64,000 nt of DNA from Azospirillum sp. (GTDB lineage Bacteria; Pseudomonadota; Alphaproteobacteria; Azospirillales; Azospirillaceae), in contig JAIXPD010000038.1 in the NCBI GenBank assembly GCA_027486405.1, positions 48,652 to 112,651 of the forward strand. Direction: 5' to 3'. This document shows, piece after piece, positions 44,112-52,466 of this stretch; position 1 is the stretch's first letter, and every line of letters begins with the position of its first letter. Both the position numbers and the translations under genes were made by a program. Below the pieces are notes generated by a model that saw only the letters and a program-made list of their open reading frames with translations, did not search any database and was not told the origin of the DNA.

Positions 44112-44876
44112 TCACCACACCGCGTCGGGATAGGCACGCGGCAGGAACTGCATCTCGGCCAACAGATAGCCCAGATGCTCGCTGTGCTCGCCGCGCAGGC
44201 CGCCCTTGTGCATCCAGCCGTCCGCCGGACGGGTCAAGGTCGCCTCGGCCGCGACGTCGGCCACGCGCGCGGCCCAGGCGGCGCGCAGATCCGCCGGATC
44301 GGGCGCGATCCCGGCGGCGGCCAGCGCCGACGACGCCGCGTCGGCCTCGAACATCTCGCCGGTGTAGGGCCACAGGCGATCCAGCGCGTCCTGCGTTTTG
44401 GCGCGGCTGATGGCGGTCCCGTCGCCCAGGCGGATCACCCATTCCGCGCTGTGCTGGACGTGATAGCGCACCTCCTTCAACGCCTTGGCGGCGATGCCCG
44501 CGATCCCGGCGTCGGGGGAGGTGGCGAGGCGCTCGTACAGCTCCACCGACCAGGCGTCGTGCAGGAACTGGCGGACGATGGTGTGGCCGAAATCGCGGTT
44601 GGGCTGCTCGACGAGCAGATGGTTGCGGTAATCGAACACGTCGCGGCGGTAGGCCAGCCGGTCTTCGTCGCGGCCCTGGCCCTCGGCCTCCCCGGCCAGG
44701 CTCAGCCACAGGCGGGCGTGGCCGACCAGATCCAAGGCGATGTTGGTCAGCGCGATGTCTTCTTCCAGCTCCGGCGCGTGGCCGCACCATTCGGACAGAC
44801 GGTGTCCCAGCACCAGACTGGTGTCGCCCAGCCGCAGCGCGAAGCCGAACAGGGCCTGTTGGGTGTCGATGGTCAT
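44112..44876 (-). CDS. paaC: Phenylacetyl-CoA epoxidase structural subunit PaaC
   Basis: 254 residues, helical ferritin-like fold. Blocks: LFGFALRLGDTSLVLGHRLSEWCGHAPELEEDIALTNIALDLVGHARLWL, then FLHDAWSVELYERL, KALKEVRYHVQHSAEWVIRLGDGT and EMQFLPRAYPDAVW. PaaC pairs with PaaA in the di-iron monooxygenase; it retains the fold but does not hold the catalytic iron centre. Its long shadow frames do not compete. Gene order paaA-B-C-D-E is intact. Confidence 0.95.
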   Translation of the reverse strand: MTIDTQQALFGFALRLGDTSLVLGHRLSEWCGHAPELEEDIALTNIALDLVGHARLWLSLAGEAEGQGRDEDRLAYRRDVFDYRNHLLVEQPNRDFGHTIVRQFLHDAWSVELYERLATSPDAGIAGIAAKALKEVRYHVQHSAEWVIRLGDGTAISRAKTQDALDRLWPYTGEMFEADAASSALAAAGIAPDPADLRAAWAARVADVAAEATLTRPADGWMHKGGLRGEHSEHLGYLLAEMQFLPRAYPDAVW

Positions 44877-44893
44877 CCCGGACTCCCTTGCGG

Positions 44894-45196
44894 TCAGATG
44901 TTCTTCACGTCGGCGGGGATCTCGTAGAAGGTCGGATGACGGTAAACCTTGTCGTCCGCCGGTTCGAACAGGCTGGCCTTGTCCGCCGGATCGGACGCGG
45001 CGATGGCGGCGGCGGGCACGGCCCAGATGCTCACCCCTTCGCCCCGGCGGGTGTAGACGTCGCGCGCGTTGCCCAGCGCCATCTTGGCGTCGGCGGCGTG
45101 CAGGCTGCCGACATGCTTGTGGCTCAGGCCGTTTTTCGGGCGGATGAAAATCTCGAACAGCGGCCAGTCTTTGCGGTCGCTCGCGGTGCGGTCCAT
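44894..45196 (-). CDS. paaB: Phenylacetyl-CoA epoxidase subunit PaaB
   Basis: 100 residues from MDRTASDRKDWPLFEIFIRPKNG. The PaaB signature is LSHKHVGSLHAADAKMALGNARDVYTRRGEGVSIWAVP, ending DDKVYRHPTFYEIPADVKNI. PaaB bridges the PaaA-PaaC heterodimers of the epoxidase. It is 23 bases downstream of paaA; the ATG at 45196 is used because a longer open frame upstream lies over paaA in another frame. Confidence 0.95.
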   Translation of the reverse strand: MDRTASDRKDWPLFEIFIRPKNGLSHKHVGSLHAADAKMALGNARDVYTRRGEGVSIWAVPAAAIAASDPADKASLFEPADDKVYRHPTFYEIPADVKNI

Positions 45197-45219
45197 GGCT
45201 CTATCCCCTCCCGGCTGCG

Positions 45220-46221
45220 TCAGCCGACGTTTTTCAAGTGGCGCTGGGCGCGCTTGGCGGCGTGGGCGGTGGCGGCCTCGCGCACCCAGGCCCCCTCGTC
45301 CCAGGCCTTGCGGCGGGCTTCCAGGCGTTCGCGGTTGCACGGGCCGTTGCCCTTCAGGATCTCGTTGAACTCGGACCAGTCGATGGCCCCAAACTCGTAA
45401 TGGCCGGTCTCGGCGTTCAGGCGCAGATCGGGATCGGGGATGGTCAGGCCCAGGAACTCCGCCTGCGGCACGGTGGCGTCGACGAAGCGCTGGCGCAGCT
45501 CGTCGTTGGAGAAGCGCTTGATCTTCCAGGCCATGTTCTGGGCGGAATGGGCCGACTGGTCGTCCGACGGGCCGAACATCATCAGCGACGGCCACCACCA
45601 GCGGTTCAAGGCGTCCTGCGCCATCCGCTTCTGTTCCGCCGTGCCGTTGGCCAGCGCCAGCATCAGTTCATAGCCCTGGCGCTGGTGAAAGCTTTCCTCC
45701 CGGCACACCCGGATCATGGCGCGGGCGTAGGGGCCGTAGGAGCAGCGGCACAGCGGCACCTGATTCATGATCGCCGCACCGTCCACCAGCCAGCCGATCG
45801 CCCCGATGTCGGCCCAGGTCAGGGTCGGGTAATTGAAGATGCTGGAATATTTGGCCTTGCCCGCCAAAAGCTGTTCGACCAGCTCGTCGCGCGACACGCC
45901 CAGCGTCTCCGCCGCGCTGTAGAGGTACAGGCCGTGCCCGCCCTCGTCCTGCACCTTGGCCAGCAGGGCCACCTTGCGGCGCAGGCTGGGCGCGCGGGTG
46001 ATCCAATTGCCCTCCGGCAGCATGCCGACGATTTCGGAATGGGCGTGCTGGGCGATCTGGCGGACCAGGGTGCGGCGGTAGCCGTCGGGCATCCAATCGC
46101 GCGGCTCGATCTTTTCCTCCGCGTCGATGCGCTCCTGAAAGCGGATGTCGTTGTCCGTCACCAGCCGGGGCGACGGTTGCGCGCCCTGATCGGCCTTGCT
46201 GTCCAAACCCTGCGTGTACAT
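45220..46221 (-). CDS. paaA: Phenylacetyl-CoA epoxidase catalytic subunit PaaA
   Basis: 333 residues from [15 protein letters not shown]. PaaA carries the di-iron site: the ligand motifs appear as [20 protein letters not shown] and [15 protein letters not shown] (ExxH pairs), followed by [15 protein letters not shown]. The enzyme adds one oxygen atom to the ring of phenylacetyl-CoA, forming the 1,2-epoxide. It is the first gene of a minus-strand operon of eleven paa genes that runs to 35181. An upstream in-frame start (46284) gives a Cys/His-poor leader without a site. Confidence 0.95.
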   Translation of the reverse strand: MYTQGLDSKADQGAQPSPRLVTDNDIRFQERIDAEEKIEPRDWMPDGYRRTLVRQIAQHAHSEIVGMLPEGNWITRAPSLRRKVALLAKVQDEGGHGLYLYSAAETLGVSRDELVEQLLAGKAKYSSIFNYPTLTWADIGAIGWLVDGAAIMNQVPLCRCSYGPYARAMIRVCREESFHQRQGYELMLALANGTAEQKRMAQDALNRWWWPSLMMFGPSDDQSAHSAQNMAWKIKRFSNDELRQRFVDATVPQAEFLGLTIPDPDLRLNAETGHYEFGAIDWSEFNEILKGNGPCNRERLEARRKAWDEGAWVREAATAHAAKRAQRHLKNVG

Positions 46222-46463
46222 CGGCGTCCCCGCGATTGCTTGCGCGTCCAGCAAACTGTCTGCGTGGGGAAAAATATGATACAAAACTCACTCTGTAAAG
46301 ACGTTTCATGTGTCATTTCGTCGCCCTGCGCCGCATCCATGACAATCGGCCTTTTCCAACGGTTTTCCAGGGATAACACTGGGCGGTTTGCCCGTCACAA
46401 AACCCCGAAATGCCTGTGGGTTTTCGTGGGACACGACACAGTTCGGCGTGGTTGATCGCTATT

Positions 46464-46478
46464 TTTTGCGCCGCAAAA
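46464..46478. promoter_or_regulatory. Palindrome TTTTGCG-C-CGCAAAA, copy 1
   Basis: A perfect 15-bp inverted repeat. A second copy with only the centre base changed lies 142 bases downstream. Such a pair upstream of a gene is typical of a dimeric repressor or activator with two sites. Confidence 0.6.
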
Positions 46479-46605
46479 TACCCCCATCACCCACCTGAAG
46501 ATCCACCACCGACCCTCAGCCCAACGACGCGGCATCCAGCCCAAAGAATCAGAAGAGTCCAAGAACAACGCCTTTGGTCGCACCCAATCCGCCAAACGGC
46601 CCGCA

Positions 46606-46620
46606 TTTTGCGTCGCAAAA
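46606..46620. promoter_or_regulatory. Palindrome TTTTGCG-T-CGCAAAA, copy 2
   Basis: The second copy of the 15-bp palindrome, 68 bases before the ATG of the NIT-domain remnant. Its position suggests control of that gene and perhaps of the ANTAR regulator behind it. Confidence 0.6.
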
Positions 46621-46687
46621 ATCCACCGACCTCCATCGGAAGAGCCAACTTCCCCCGCTGGACAACCGACCGGAAAGGATGACGCCC

Positions 46688-47237
46688 ATGAAACACACCG
46701 TCCTGCGCAACGATCGGCACGCCGCCGCCCGCTTCGTTCTGACGGCCCGGTTTCGGGCGGTGCGGGATTTGGAACAGGTGTCGGCGGTGTGCGCCGTCGT
46801 GTCGGCCGCCGCCACCCTGATCCACGAGCTTCAGAAGGAGCGGGGGGTGTGGAACGTCCATCTGGGCAGCGGCGGACGCCTGTTTTCTAAGCAGATCGCC
46901 CCGCAAACGGCGATCTGCCAAAAACGGGAGCAGGAGTTGCGCGCCCGCTTCGACGATCTTGACCGCATGGCGCATGGGGCGGCGTTGTTTTCCGGGATCC
47001 GCACGGCGCTGGCCGATCTCGACGCACTGCCCGCGCTGCGGGAACGCGCCGGGCGGCTGGCGGTGGAACCGGCGAACAGCTTCGCCTGTTTCTGCCGTCT
47101 GATCGGCGCGTTGCTCGGCATCGTGTCGGCGGATCCGACCGTGTCGCGCGCCCTGACCGCCGCGCGCGACCTGGATGGCCTGACCCGCCCTGCGCGGCGA
47201 CCTGACCGGCTTCATCCACAAGGTGCGCGCGGCGTGA
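46688..47237 (+). pseudogene. Remnant of a NIT-domain chemoreceptor (internal deletion)
   Basis: The frame starts at ATG 46688, after AAAGGA. It encodes most of a NIT (nitrate/nitrite-sensing) domain: VVSAAATLIHELQKERGVWNVHLGSGG, FDDLDRMAHGAALFSGIRTALADLDALPALRERA and SFACFCRLIGALLGIVSADPTVSRALTAARDL. It then breaks. In another frame the DNA at 47190-47237 reads LRGDLTGFIHKVRAA and stops, which is the usual last 15 residues of a methyl-accepting chemotaxis protein. So the end of the NIT domain, HAMP and the whole signalling domain appear deleted. The shifted frame continues to 47299 as an unrelated tail. Confidence 0.65.
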
Positions 47238-47316
47238 TCGGCGGGGTTGCGGCGCGACCGGGCGGATTGGCCCGGCTTTTGCCTTTCAAACAGTCTTGAA
47301 CCAAGGGAAAGGGGAC

Positions 47317-47895
47317 ATGGTGCGGGTTCTGGTGGTGGATGACGACGCCGAACGGGCGGCCCTGGTCGAACGCAGCCTGCGCGACAGCGGCGCGACCGTG
47401 GCCGCCGTCATCGGGGTGAACACCGATCTGCGCGCCGCCCTGCACCAGCACCGGCCCGACGTGATCGTCGTCGATCTGGCGGCACCGGACCGCGATTATC
47501 TGGAGGATCTGATGACGATCAACCAGGAGACCCCGCGCCCGGTCGCCCTGCTGATCGGGGAGGAGGATCGCCCCCTGATGGCCCGCGCCATCCGCGCCGG
47601 GGTCAGCCTCTACGCCGTGGACGGGTTGAGCGCCAAGCTGATCCGCTCGATCATCGACACGGTGACGGGCCATTTCGACCGCTACCGCGCGGTGAACGAG
47701 GAGTTGGAGCGGTCGCGCGCCGCCCTGAACGACCGCAAGCTGATCGAACGGGCCAAGGGCCTGCTGATGGCCCACCGCGACCTGACCGAGGATCAAGCCT
47801 ACAAGGCGCTGCGCAAGATGGCGATGGACCAGAACAAACGGCTGGTCGAGGTCGCCGGGGCGGTCCTTGATCTGGCCGATCTGCTGAAACGGTAG
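47317..47895 (+). CDS. ANTAR-domain response regulator (NasT/AmiR-like)
   Basis: 192 residues from ATG 47317, just after AAGGGAAAGGGGAC. The receiver domain has VVDDDA and the Asp at about residue 53 (VIVVDLAAPD). A coiled coil (FDRYRAVNEELERSRAALNDRKLIERAKGLLM) leads into the ANTAR domain with AHRDLTEDQAYKALRKMAMDQNKRLVEVAGAVLDL. ANTAR proteins bind paired hairpins in leader RNA and prevent termination; NasT does this for nitrate assimilation. The NIT-domain remnant directly upstream fits a nitrate link. No NasS or nitrate reductase is in the window, so the target is unknown. Confidence 0.9.
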   Translation: MVRVLVVDDDAERAALVERSLRDSGATVAAVIGVNTDLRAALHQHRPDVIVVDLAAPDRDYLEDLMTINQETPRPVALLIGEEDRPLMARAIRAGVSLYAVDGLSAKLIRSIIDTVTGHFDRYRAVNEELERSRAALNDRKLIERAKGLLMAHRDLTEDQAYKALRKMAMDQNKRLVEVAGAVLDLADLLKR

Positions 47896-47902
47896 GGCCG
47901 GG

Positions 47903-48769
47903 TCAGCTTTTCCTGAAGCGCGCGACGACCTTGGTCAGGAACTCCATGATGTGTGATGCCTCCATCCCGTCGGGGGCAAAATGGTCGCATCCGCAATAAC
48001 ACCGATACAGGTCAATCATGGATGGTTCATTTCCCAAAAAGACCATGGACCACCCGTCACATAGGCGCGACTCCACCCCCTCCTTGATGACCGTCTGAAC
48101 ATTGCGATGACGGGTGTCGGTCAGGATTTTGGTGTACAGCGCATCGACCACACGATGCGGGCCTTCCAGGATTTCCAGAAAGTGGGTGGTGTTGAAGCAC
48201 AGCACGCTGCTGATGTTGCGCGCCGGGTTTTTGGCCTGGGACGCGGCCATGATGGATTTGATGTGCTCTTTCGTGACACCCGGTGCCACCTCGCTGCGGA
48301 AAACCACGCGCAGAAATTCATTGTCGGGGCTGGGATGCCGTGTTCCTTCGCACAGAAGCGCTGTCAGGCGTTTTTGCAGCAGGGCCGGGTTGATCGGCTT
48401 GGTGAGGAAGGCGGTCGCTCCGGCGTCCCGTGCCCGTTTGACGATGTCCGGCGCGGTGTGGGCGGTCAGGATCGCGACGGGAATTCCGGTGTCGAGGCGT
48501 CCGTTCGCCGTCATGCCTTCGGGCAAGCGGCCGGATCGCAAGAGCGTGACAAAGGTCAAACCACCCATCGGTTCCATTTCAAGATCGCAAACAATCAGTG
48601 AAACCGGCGAGAGGTTCAGAATGTTGAAAGCGCTCAAGGCCGATGAAGCCTCGTAGACCGTTCCGACGCCAATTCTCCGCAGGATCGTTGCGATCAGGCG
48701 GCTGGTGAACTCGTTGTCTTCGACGACCAGAACGGATGCGGATTTCAACAAGGACGCATGGTTGCTCAT
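47903..48769 (-). CDS. Receiver-BLUF fusion protein with altered photochemical residues
   Basis: 288 residues. Residues 10-140 are a complete receiver: VVEDNE, phospho-Asp D62 in LIVCDLEMEP, Thr at 102 (ILTAHT) and Lys 124 in FLTKPINP. Residues 150-250 are a BLUF fold by alignment: FLRVVFRSEV, MAASQAKNPARNISSVLCFN, HFLEILEGPHRVVDALYTKILTDTRHRNV and WSMVFLG. The flavin-contacting Asn (181) and the Trp-Ser-Met (240-242) are kept, but the key Tyr is Phe157 and the key Gln is Glu199. Classical BLUF photocycling needs both. It may be light-blind or use other chemistry. It ends 7 bases from the convergent ANTAR gene. Confidence 0.82.
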   Translation of the reverse strand: MSNHASLLKSASVLVVEDNEFTSRLIATILRRIGVGTVYEASSALSAFNILNLSPVSLIVCDLEMEPMGGLTFVTLLRSGRLPEGMTANGRLDTGIPVAILTAHTAPDIVKRARDAGATAFLTKPINPALLQKRLTALLCEGTRHPSPDNEFLRVVFRSEVAPGVTKEHIKSIMAASQAKNPARNISSVLCFNTTHFLEILEGPHRVVDALYTKILTDTRHRNVQTVIKEGVESRLCDGWSMVFLGNEPSMIDLYRCYCGCDHFAPDGMEASHIMEFLTKVVARFRKS

Positions 48770-49008
48770 GATCCCCTTCCAGACGCTGCCTTTCCCTGAA
48801 ACAAGAATATTTCAATCATTCTAAATCAATTGCGGCCATTTCGGCGAAATTCTAAAAATGATTGAAAATACTGCACATCTATCGTTAAGGAGTGATGAAT
48901 TTTGTTTCAATTGGGGCAAACACCGATGCGTTGCTTGATTCAAATCATTGGCGTGCAAAACTTCAGAAAAACCCGAGTGAATCTCATACAAGTGGAGTGA
49001 TCGCAAAC
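48770..49008. other. AT-rich intergenic region with a distant 10-bp inverted repeat
   Basis: About 240 bases between dctD and the receiver-BLUF gene. TTTCAATCAT (48810-48819) is repeated in inverse as ATGATTGAAA (48858-48867), within 100 bases upstream of the receiver-BLUF start; both arms are followed by TTCTAA-like bases. This fits an operator for the receiver-BLUF promoter. No dctD terminator is clear. Confidence 0.45.
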
Positions 49009-50403
49009 TTATTCCGTGAAATCATCCCGACTGACGCCGTGTTTTTTGAGTTTATCGTAAAAGGTTTTACGCGGAACGCGCAGGGCTTCCACTGCTGCCT
49101 TGACGCTCCCCTTGTTGCGGGCCAGTTCGGCTTGGATGAGGCTTTTCTCAAAGCGGTCCACCTGTTCGACCAGCGACAGGCCGCCAATCCCTTCGCCGCC
49201 CGCTGCTGCTGCTCCCGCCGCAGTTCCAGGCGCTGCCCCTGGCTCCACCGCCGCGTCCTCCAGCCCCAGCACGAAGCGGTCGGCGGCGTTGCGCAGCTCG
49301 CGGACGTTGCCCGGCCAGTCCTGCGCCATCAGCCGTTGGGCCTGCGCCGGGGACAGGGCGCGCGGGTCGCGGTTGTAGCGGTTGGCGGCCTGCAAGACGA
49401 AATGCTGGAACAGCAGCGGGATGTCTTCGCGCCGCTCGCGCAGGGGCGGGATGGTGACGACGACGACGTTCAACCGGTAATAGAGATCGGCGCGGAAGGT
49501 TCCGGCGGCGGCGGCCTGCTTCAGATCCACCTTGGTCGCGGCGACGATGCGCAGATTGACCGGGACCAGCTCGTTCGACCCCAGCGGTTCGACCACCCGT
49601 TCCTGAATCACCCGCAACAGCTTGACCTGAAGCGACAGCGGCATGCTTTCGATTTCGTCGAGGAACAGGGTCCCGCCGCTGGAATGCTCGATCCGGCCAA
49701 CCCGCCGCTTGGCCGCCCCGGTGAAGGCCCCGGCCTCGTGCCCGAACAATTCGCTTTCAAAGATCGATTCCGGCATCGCCCCGCAATTCAGCGCGACAAA
49801 GGGGTGTTTGCGCCGGGCGCTGGCGTCGTGCAGGGCGCGGGCGACCATCTCCTTGCCCGATCCGGTTTCGCCCAGCACCAGCACGTCGGCGTCGGTGTCG
49901 GCCACCGCCGCGATGGTGGTGCGCAACCGCTCGATCCCGGGCGCGCGCCCGACGATGCCGGACCCGGCAGCCTCCCCGCCGGACAGGGCCGCGCGCAGGC
50001 GACGGTTTTCCAGCACCAGACGGCGTTTCTCCACCGCGCGGCGCACGGTGTCGGTCAGGCGGTCGGCGGGGAAGGGCTTTTCCAGGAAGTCATAGGCCCC
50101 GTTGCGCATCGCCTCCACCGCCATCGGCACGTCGCCGTGGCCGGTGATGAGGATGACCGGCAGTTCCGGGTCGATGGCCTGGACCCGCGCCATCAGCGTC
50201 AGCCCGTCCATCTGCGGCATGCGCAGATCGGTGACGAGGCAGCCCGGCCAGTCGCGCCCCAGATGGCGCAGGGCGCGTTCGGCCCCGTCGCAGGCGATGA
50301 CGGCGAAATCGGCCAGCTCCAGAGTCTGTTGACCGGCCAGCCGCACCGCCCGTTCGTCGTCCACGAAGACAACGCACCCGTTTGCCGTGTCGGTCATGGT
50401 CAT
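49009..50403 (-). CDS. dctD: C4-dicarboxylate response regulator DctD (sigma-54 activator)
   Basis: 464 residues, ATG 50403 overlapping the dctB stop as ATGA. Receiver domain: VFVDDERA, phospho-Asp D59 in CLVTDLRMPQMDG, FLEKPF. AAA+ domain: Walker A LVLGETGSGKE (178-185), GAFTGA loop at 225-230 that contacts sigma-54, Walker B GTLFLDEIESM, and LRERREDIPLL. A C-terminal Fis-type helix-turn-helix (NKGSVKAAVEALRVPRKTFYDKLKKHGV) follows a Gly/Ala-rich linker. It should be phosphorylated by DctB and activate dctA. Two matching upstream sites are present in the divergent region. Confidence 0.95.
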   Translation of the reverse strand: MTMTDTANGCVVFVDDERAVRLAGQQTLELADFAVIACDGAERALRHLGRDWPGCLVTDLRMPQMDGLTLMARVQAIDPELPVILITGHGDVPMAVEAMRNGAYDFLEKPFPADRLTDTVRRAVEKRRLVLENRRLRAALSGGEAAGSGIVGRAPGIERLRTTIAAVADTDADVLVLGETGSGKEMVARALHDASARRKHPFVALNCGAMPESIFESELFGHEAGAFTGAAKRRVGRIEHSSGGTLFLDEIESMPLSLQVKLLRVIQERVVEPLGSNELVPVNLRIVAATKVDLKQAAAAGTFRADLYYRLNVVVVTIPPLRERREDIPLLFQHFVLQAANRYNRDPRALSPAQAQRLMAQDWPGNVRELRNAADRFVLGLEDAAVEPGAAPGTAAGAAAAGGEGIGGLSLVEQVDRFEKSLIQAELARNKGSVKAAVEALRVPRKTFYDKLKKHGVSRDDFTE

Positions 50404-52223
50404 AACGGTTGATCCACCAGTTTGAGACGCAAGGTGAAAACGGCCCCGCCGTCGGGGTGGTTGGCGGCGGTCAGGCTGCCGCCCAAATCCTCGACGATGC
50501 CGTGGCTGATCGACAGCCCCAACCCCAGCCCGTCGCCCGCCTCCTTCGTGGTGAAGAAGGGGACGAACAGCCGGGGCAGGTCGGCGGCGGCGATGCCGGT
50601 CCCGCTGTCGGCCACGCTCAACCACAGCCCCGGCCCGCCTGCCGCGTCGGCGGGTCCTGCCTCCACCCGCGCCGCGATGGTCAGGCGGCGTTGCGAACGG
50701 TCGCGCATGGCGTCGGCGGCGTTGCCGATCAGATTGACCAGCACCTGTTGCAGCCGCACATCCTCCCCCACCACCCACAGCGGGCTGTCGGGCAAACCCA
50801 AGACAACCTCGACCTCCTCCCGCCGCAGCCGGGCTTCGAACAGCGCCAGCGCCTGGGCGACGGTTCCCTGGACCGACACCGGCCCCAGATTGCCCGACGC
50901 GCGGCGGGCGAAGCCCTTCAACTGGCGGGTGATCGCCGCCATGCGGTCGGTCAATTCGGCGATTTCGCCCAGATTGCCGCGCACGGCGTCCAGCCGCCCC
51001 CGGTCCAGCAGCACCACCGCGTTGTCGGCGAAGCTGCGCAGGGCGGCGAGCGGCTGGTTGATCTCGTGCGCGATCCCCGCCGACATCTGGCCGAGTGCGG
51101 CCAGCTTGGCCGCCTGGGTCAGCTCGTTCTCGGTCGCGCGCAGTTCGGCGGTGGCTTCGGCCACCCGGCGTTCCAGCTCCAGCCGGGTCGCCTCCTGCAA
51201 CGCCAGCCGTTCGGCCAGGGCGGCGCGGCGCAGGGCCAGCGCGTGCACCGCCATCGCCGCCAACGCGGTCAGGGCGGCGGCGAGCAGCCCGGCCCCCTGC
51301 GCCCGCGCCGTCACCGGATCCAGGCTGGTCAGGCTGTGCAGGGTCCAATCGCCCCCCGGCATGGCGACCGAGGCCAGCAGGAAGCGCCGCTCGTCCCCCG
51401 CCGGGTCGGCCAGCGCGATGCGGTCGGCCGCCCCGGCAAAGGCCCAGGGCAGCACGTCCATCCCCTCGCTGCTGCCGTCGGGCCGGACGGGCAGGGCGAT
51501 GGGCAGTTGGCGGGGCAGGGCGCGGTAACGCCATTCCGGCACGTTGGTGATGAACACCACGCCGTCGCGGTCGCTCACCAGCAGCTTTTCCTGCCCCGGT
51601 GCCCAGGCCCGTTCCAGCCGGTCGAAGGCGACCTTCAGCACCACCACGCCCAATGTGCGGTTTTCCGCCACCACCCGGTGCGCGGTGTAATAGCCCGGCA
51701 CGAAGGAGGTGGTTCCCAGCGCGAAATGATGCCCCTCGCCCCGCTCCATCGCCCGTTGGAAATAGGGGCGGTAGGCGAACGTCTGGCCGACGAAGCCGTT
51801 GGGGCTGTCCCAATTGCTGGCGGTCAGCGTCAAACCGGCGCTGTTCATGATGTAGAGCGCCGACGCGTCGAGCGCCTGGGCGATGCCCGACAGCTTGGCG
51901 TTCATCCGCGCGATCCGCTCCGGCGTCGGGTCGGCCAGCAGGGCGGCGACCTCGCCATCGCGGGCCAGGGCCAGCGGAACGGCGGCGTGACGCTCCAACT
52001 CCGCCCGCAAATTGGCGTCGAACAGCGCCAGTTGCGCGGCCACCCGCTCGCGCAGGTCCGCTTCCGCCAGCCTGGATGACCAGCCCGCCGCCAGCGTCGC
52101 CGCCACCGGCACACCCAGCAGCAGCAAGGCCAGCAACAGACGCCGGGGCCGCGCTAGCATCGTCCCGGCGAACAACGCAGTCAGCCGTGTGGTGACGGAA
52201 AATGTCCCGATTCGGTCGAACAT
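50400..52223 (-). CDS. dctB: C4-dicarboxylate sensor histidine kinase DctB
   Basis: About 607 residues from [18 protein letters not shown] (a TTG at 52241 is less likely). A transmembrane helix ([21 protein letters not shown]) leads into a periplasmic double PAS-like sensor ([36 protein letters not shown] in pieces, then [16 protein letters not shown]) typical of DctB. A second helix and a coiled coil precede the H-box [21 protein letters not shown] (His about 385), with an N-box [13 protein letters not shown] and G-boxes VADSGTGIA and [13 protein letters not shown]. It senses succinate, fumarate or malate outside the cell. It is coupled to dctD and divergent from dctA. Confidence 0.95.
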   Translation of the reverse strand: MFDRIGTFSVTTRLTALFAGTMLARPRRLLLALLLLGVPVAATLAAGWSSRLAEADLRERVAAQLALFDANLRAELERHAAVPLALARDGEVAALLADPTPERIARMNAKLSGIAQALDASALYIMNSAGLTLTASNWDSPNGFVGQTFAYRPYFQRAMERGEGHHFALGTTSFVPGYYTAHRVVAENRTLGVVVLKVAFDRLERAWAPGQEKLLVSDRDGVVFITNVPEWRYRALPRQLPIALPVRPDGSSEGMDVLPWAFAGAADRIALADPAGDERRFLLASVAMPGGDWTLHSLTSLDPVTARAQGAGLLAAALTALAAMAVHALALRRAALAERLALQEATRLELERRVAEATAELRATENELTQAAKLAALGQMSAGIAHEINQPLAALRSFADNAVVLLDRGRLDAVRGNLGEIAELTDRMAAITRQLKGFARRASGNLGPVSVQGTVAQALALFEARLRREEVEVVLGLPDSPLWVVGEDVRLQQVLVNLIGNAADAMRDRSQRRLTIAARVEAGPADAAGGPGLWLSVADSGTGIAAADLPRLFVPFFTTKEAGDGLGLGLSISHGIVEDLGGSLTAANHPDGGAVFTLRLKLVDQPL

Positions 52224-52283
52224 GGGGTCGAACGCTGCCAAAGCCTATGCTGCACCGCAACAAACCGTCGCAACGGCCCTGCG

Positions 52284-52301
52284 TGTGCGGATTTTCGCAC
52301 A
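52284..52301. promoter_or_regulatory. DctD upstream activating site 1
   Basis: TGTGCG-GATTTT-CGCACA is a perfect 6-bp inverted repeat with a 6-base spacer, very like DctD sites known from rhizobia (TGTGCGGAAATCCGCACA type). It lies about 95 bases upstream of the dctA sigma-54 promoter. Confidence 0.75.
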
Positions 52302-52317
52302 TCGGGAAACGGCTTGT

Positions 52318-52335
52318 CGTGCGGAAATTCGCCCA
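52318..52335. promoter_or_regulatory. DctD upstream activating site 2
   Basis: CGTGCG-GAAATT-CGCCCA is a weaker copy of site 1 (one mismatch in each arm), with centres 34 bases apart, about three helical turns. Tandem strong and weak sites are usual for DctD. Confidence 0.65.
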
Positions 52336-52376
52336 CGCCTTTTCATCAAATCCTTGATGTTGCTGGATTCAGCAAT

Positions 52377-52392
52377 TGGCCCACCGCTTGCT
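52377..52392 (+). promoter_or_regulatory. Sigma-54 (-24/-12) promoter of dctA
   Basis: TGGCCCACCGCTTGCT matches TGGCAC-N5-TTGCW, with GG and GC 10 bases apart. It is 75 bases upstream of dctA and downstream of the two DctD sites, so the enhancer arrangement is complete. Confidence 0.85.
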
Positions 52393-52466
52393 TTCATAGG
52401 CAACCAAGTCGGGAGCAGCCCGCCAGAGAGCGGACGCCCCACCCGGAACGCCACGAGGAGATGACC

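Larger units (their letters stand above)
46222..46687. other. Divergent control region between paaA and the NIT-domain remnant
   Basis: A 466-base region without a credible gene; the short frames here are shadows. The paaA-proximal 100 bases are AT-rich, as expected for its promoter, but no certain -35/-10 pair was found. Near 46395-46434 GTCAC-AAAACCC pairs imperfectly with GGGTTTT-C-GTGGGAC. Further right are two identical palindromes (46464-46478 and 46606-46620). No paaR/paaX regulator gene is in the window. Confidence 0.6.

Noticed and set aside
44098..44790. N-terminal extension of the paaD frame over paaC
   Set aside because: It reads paaC in the wrong frame. The PaaD domain begins just after the ATG at 44097.
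50404..52302. N-terminal extension of the dctD frame through dctB (total 1097 residues)
   Set aside because: The upstream part is an out-of-frame reading of dctB, rich in Arg, Gly and Ala. The ATGA overlap at 50400-50403 gives the natural dctD start.
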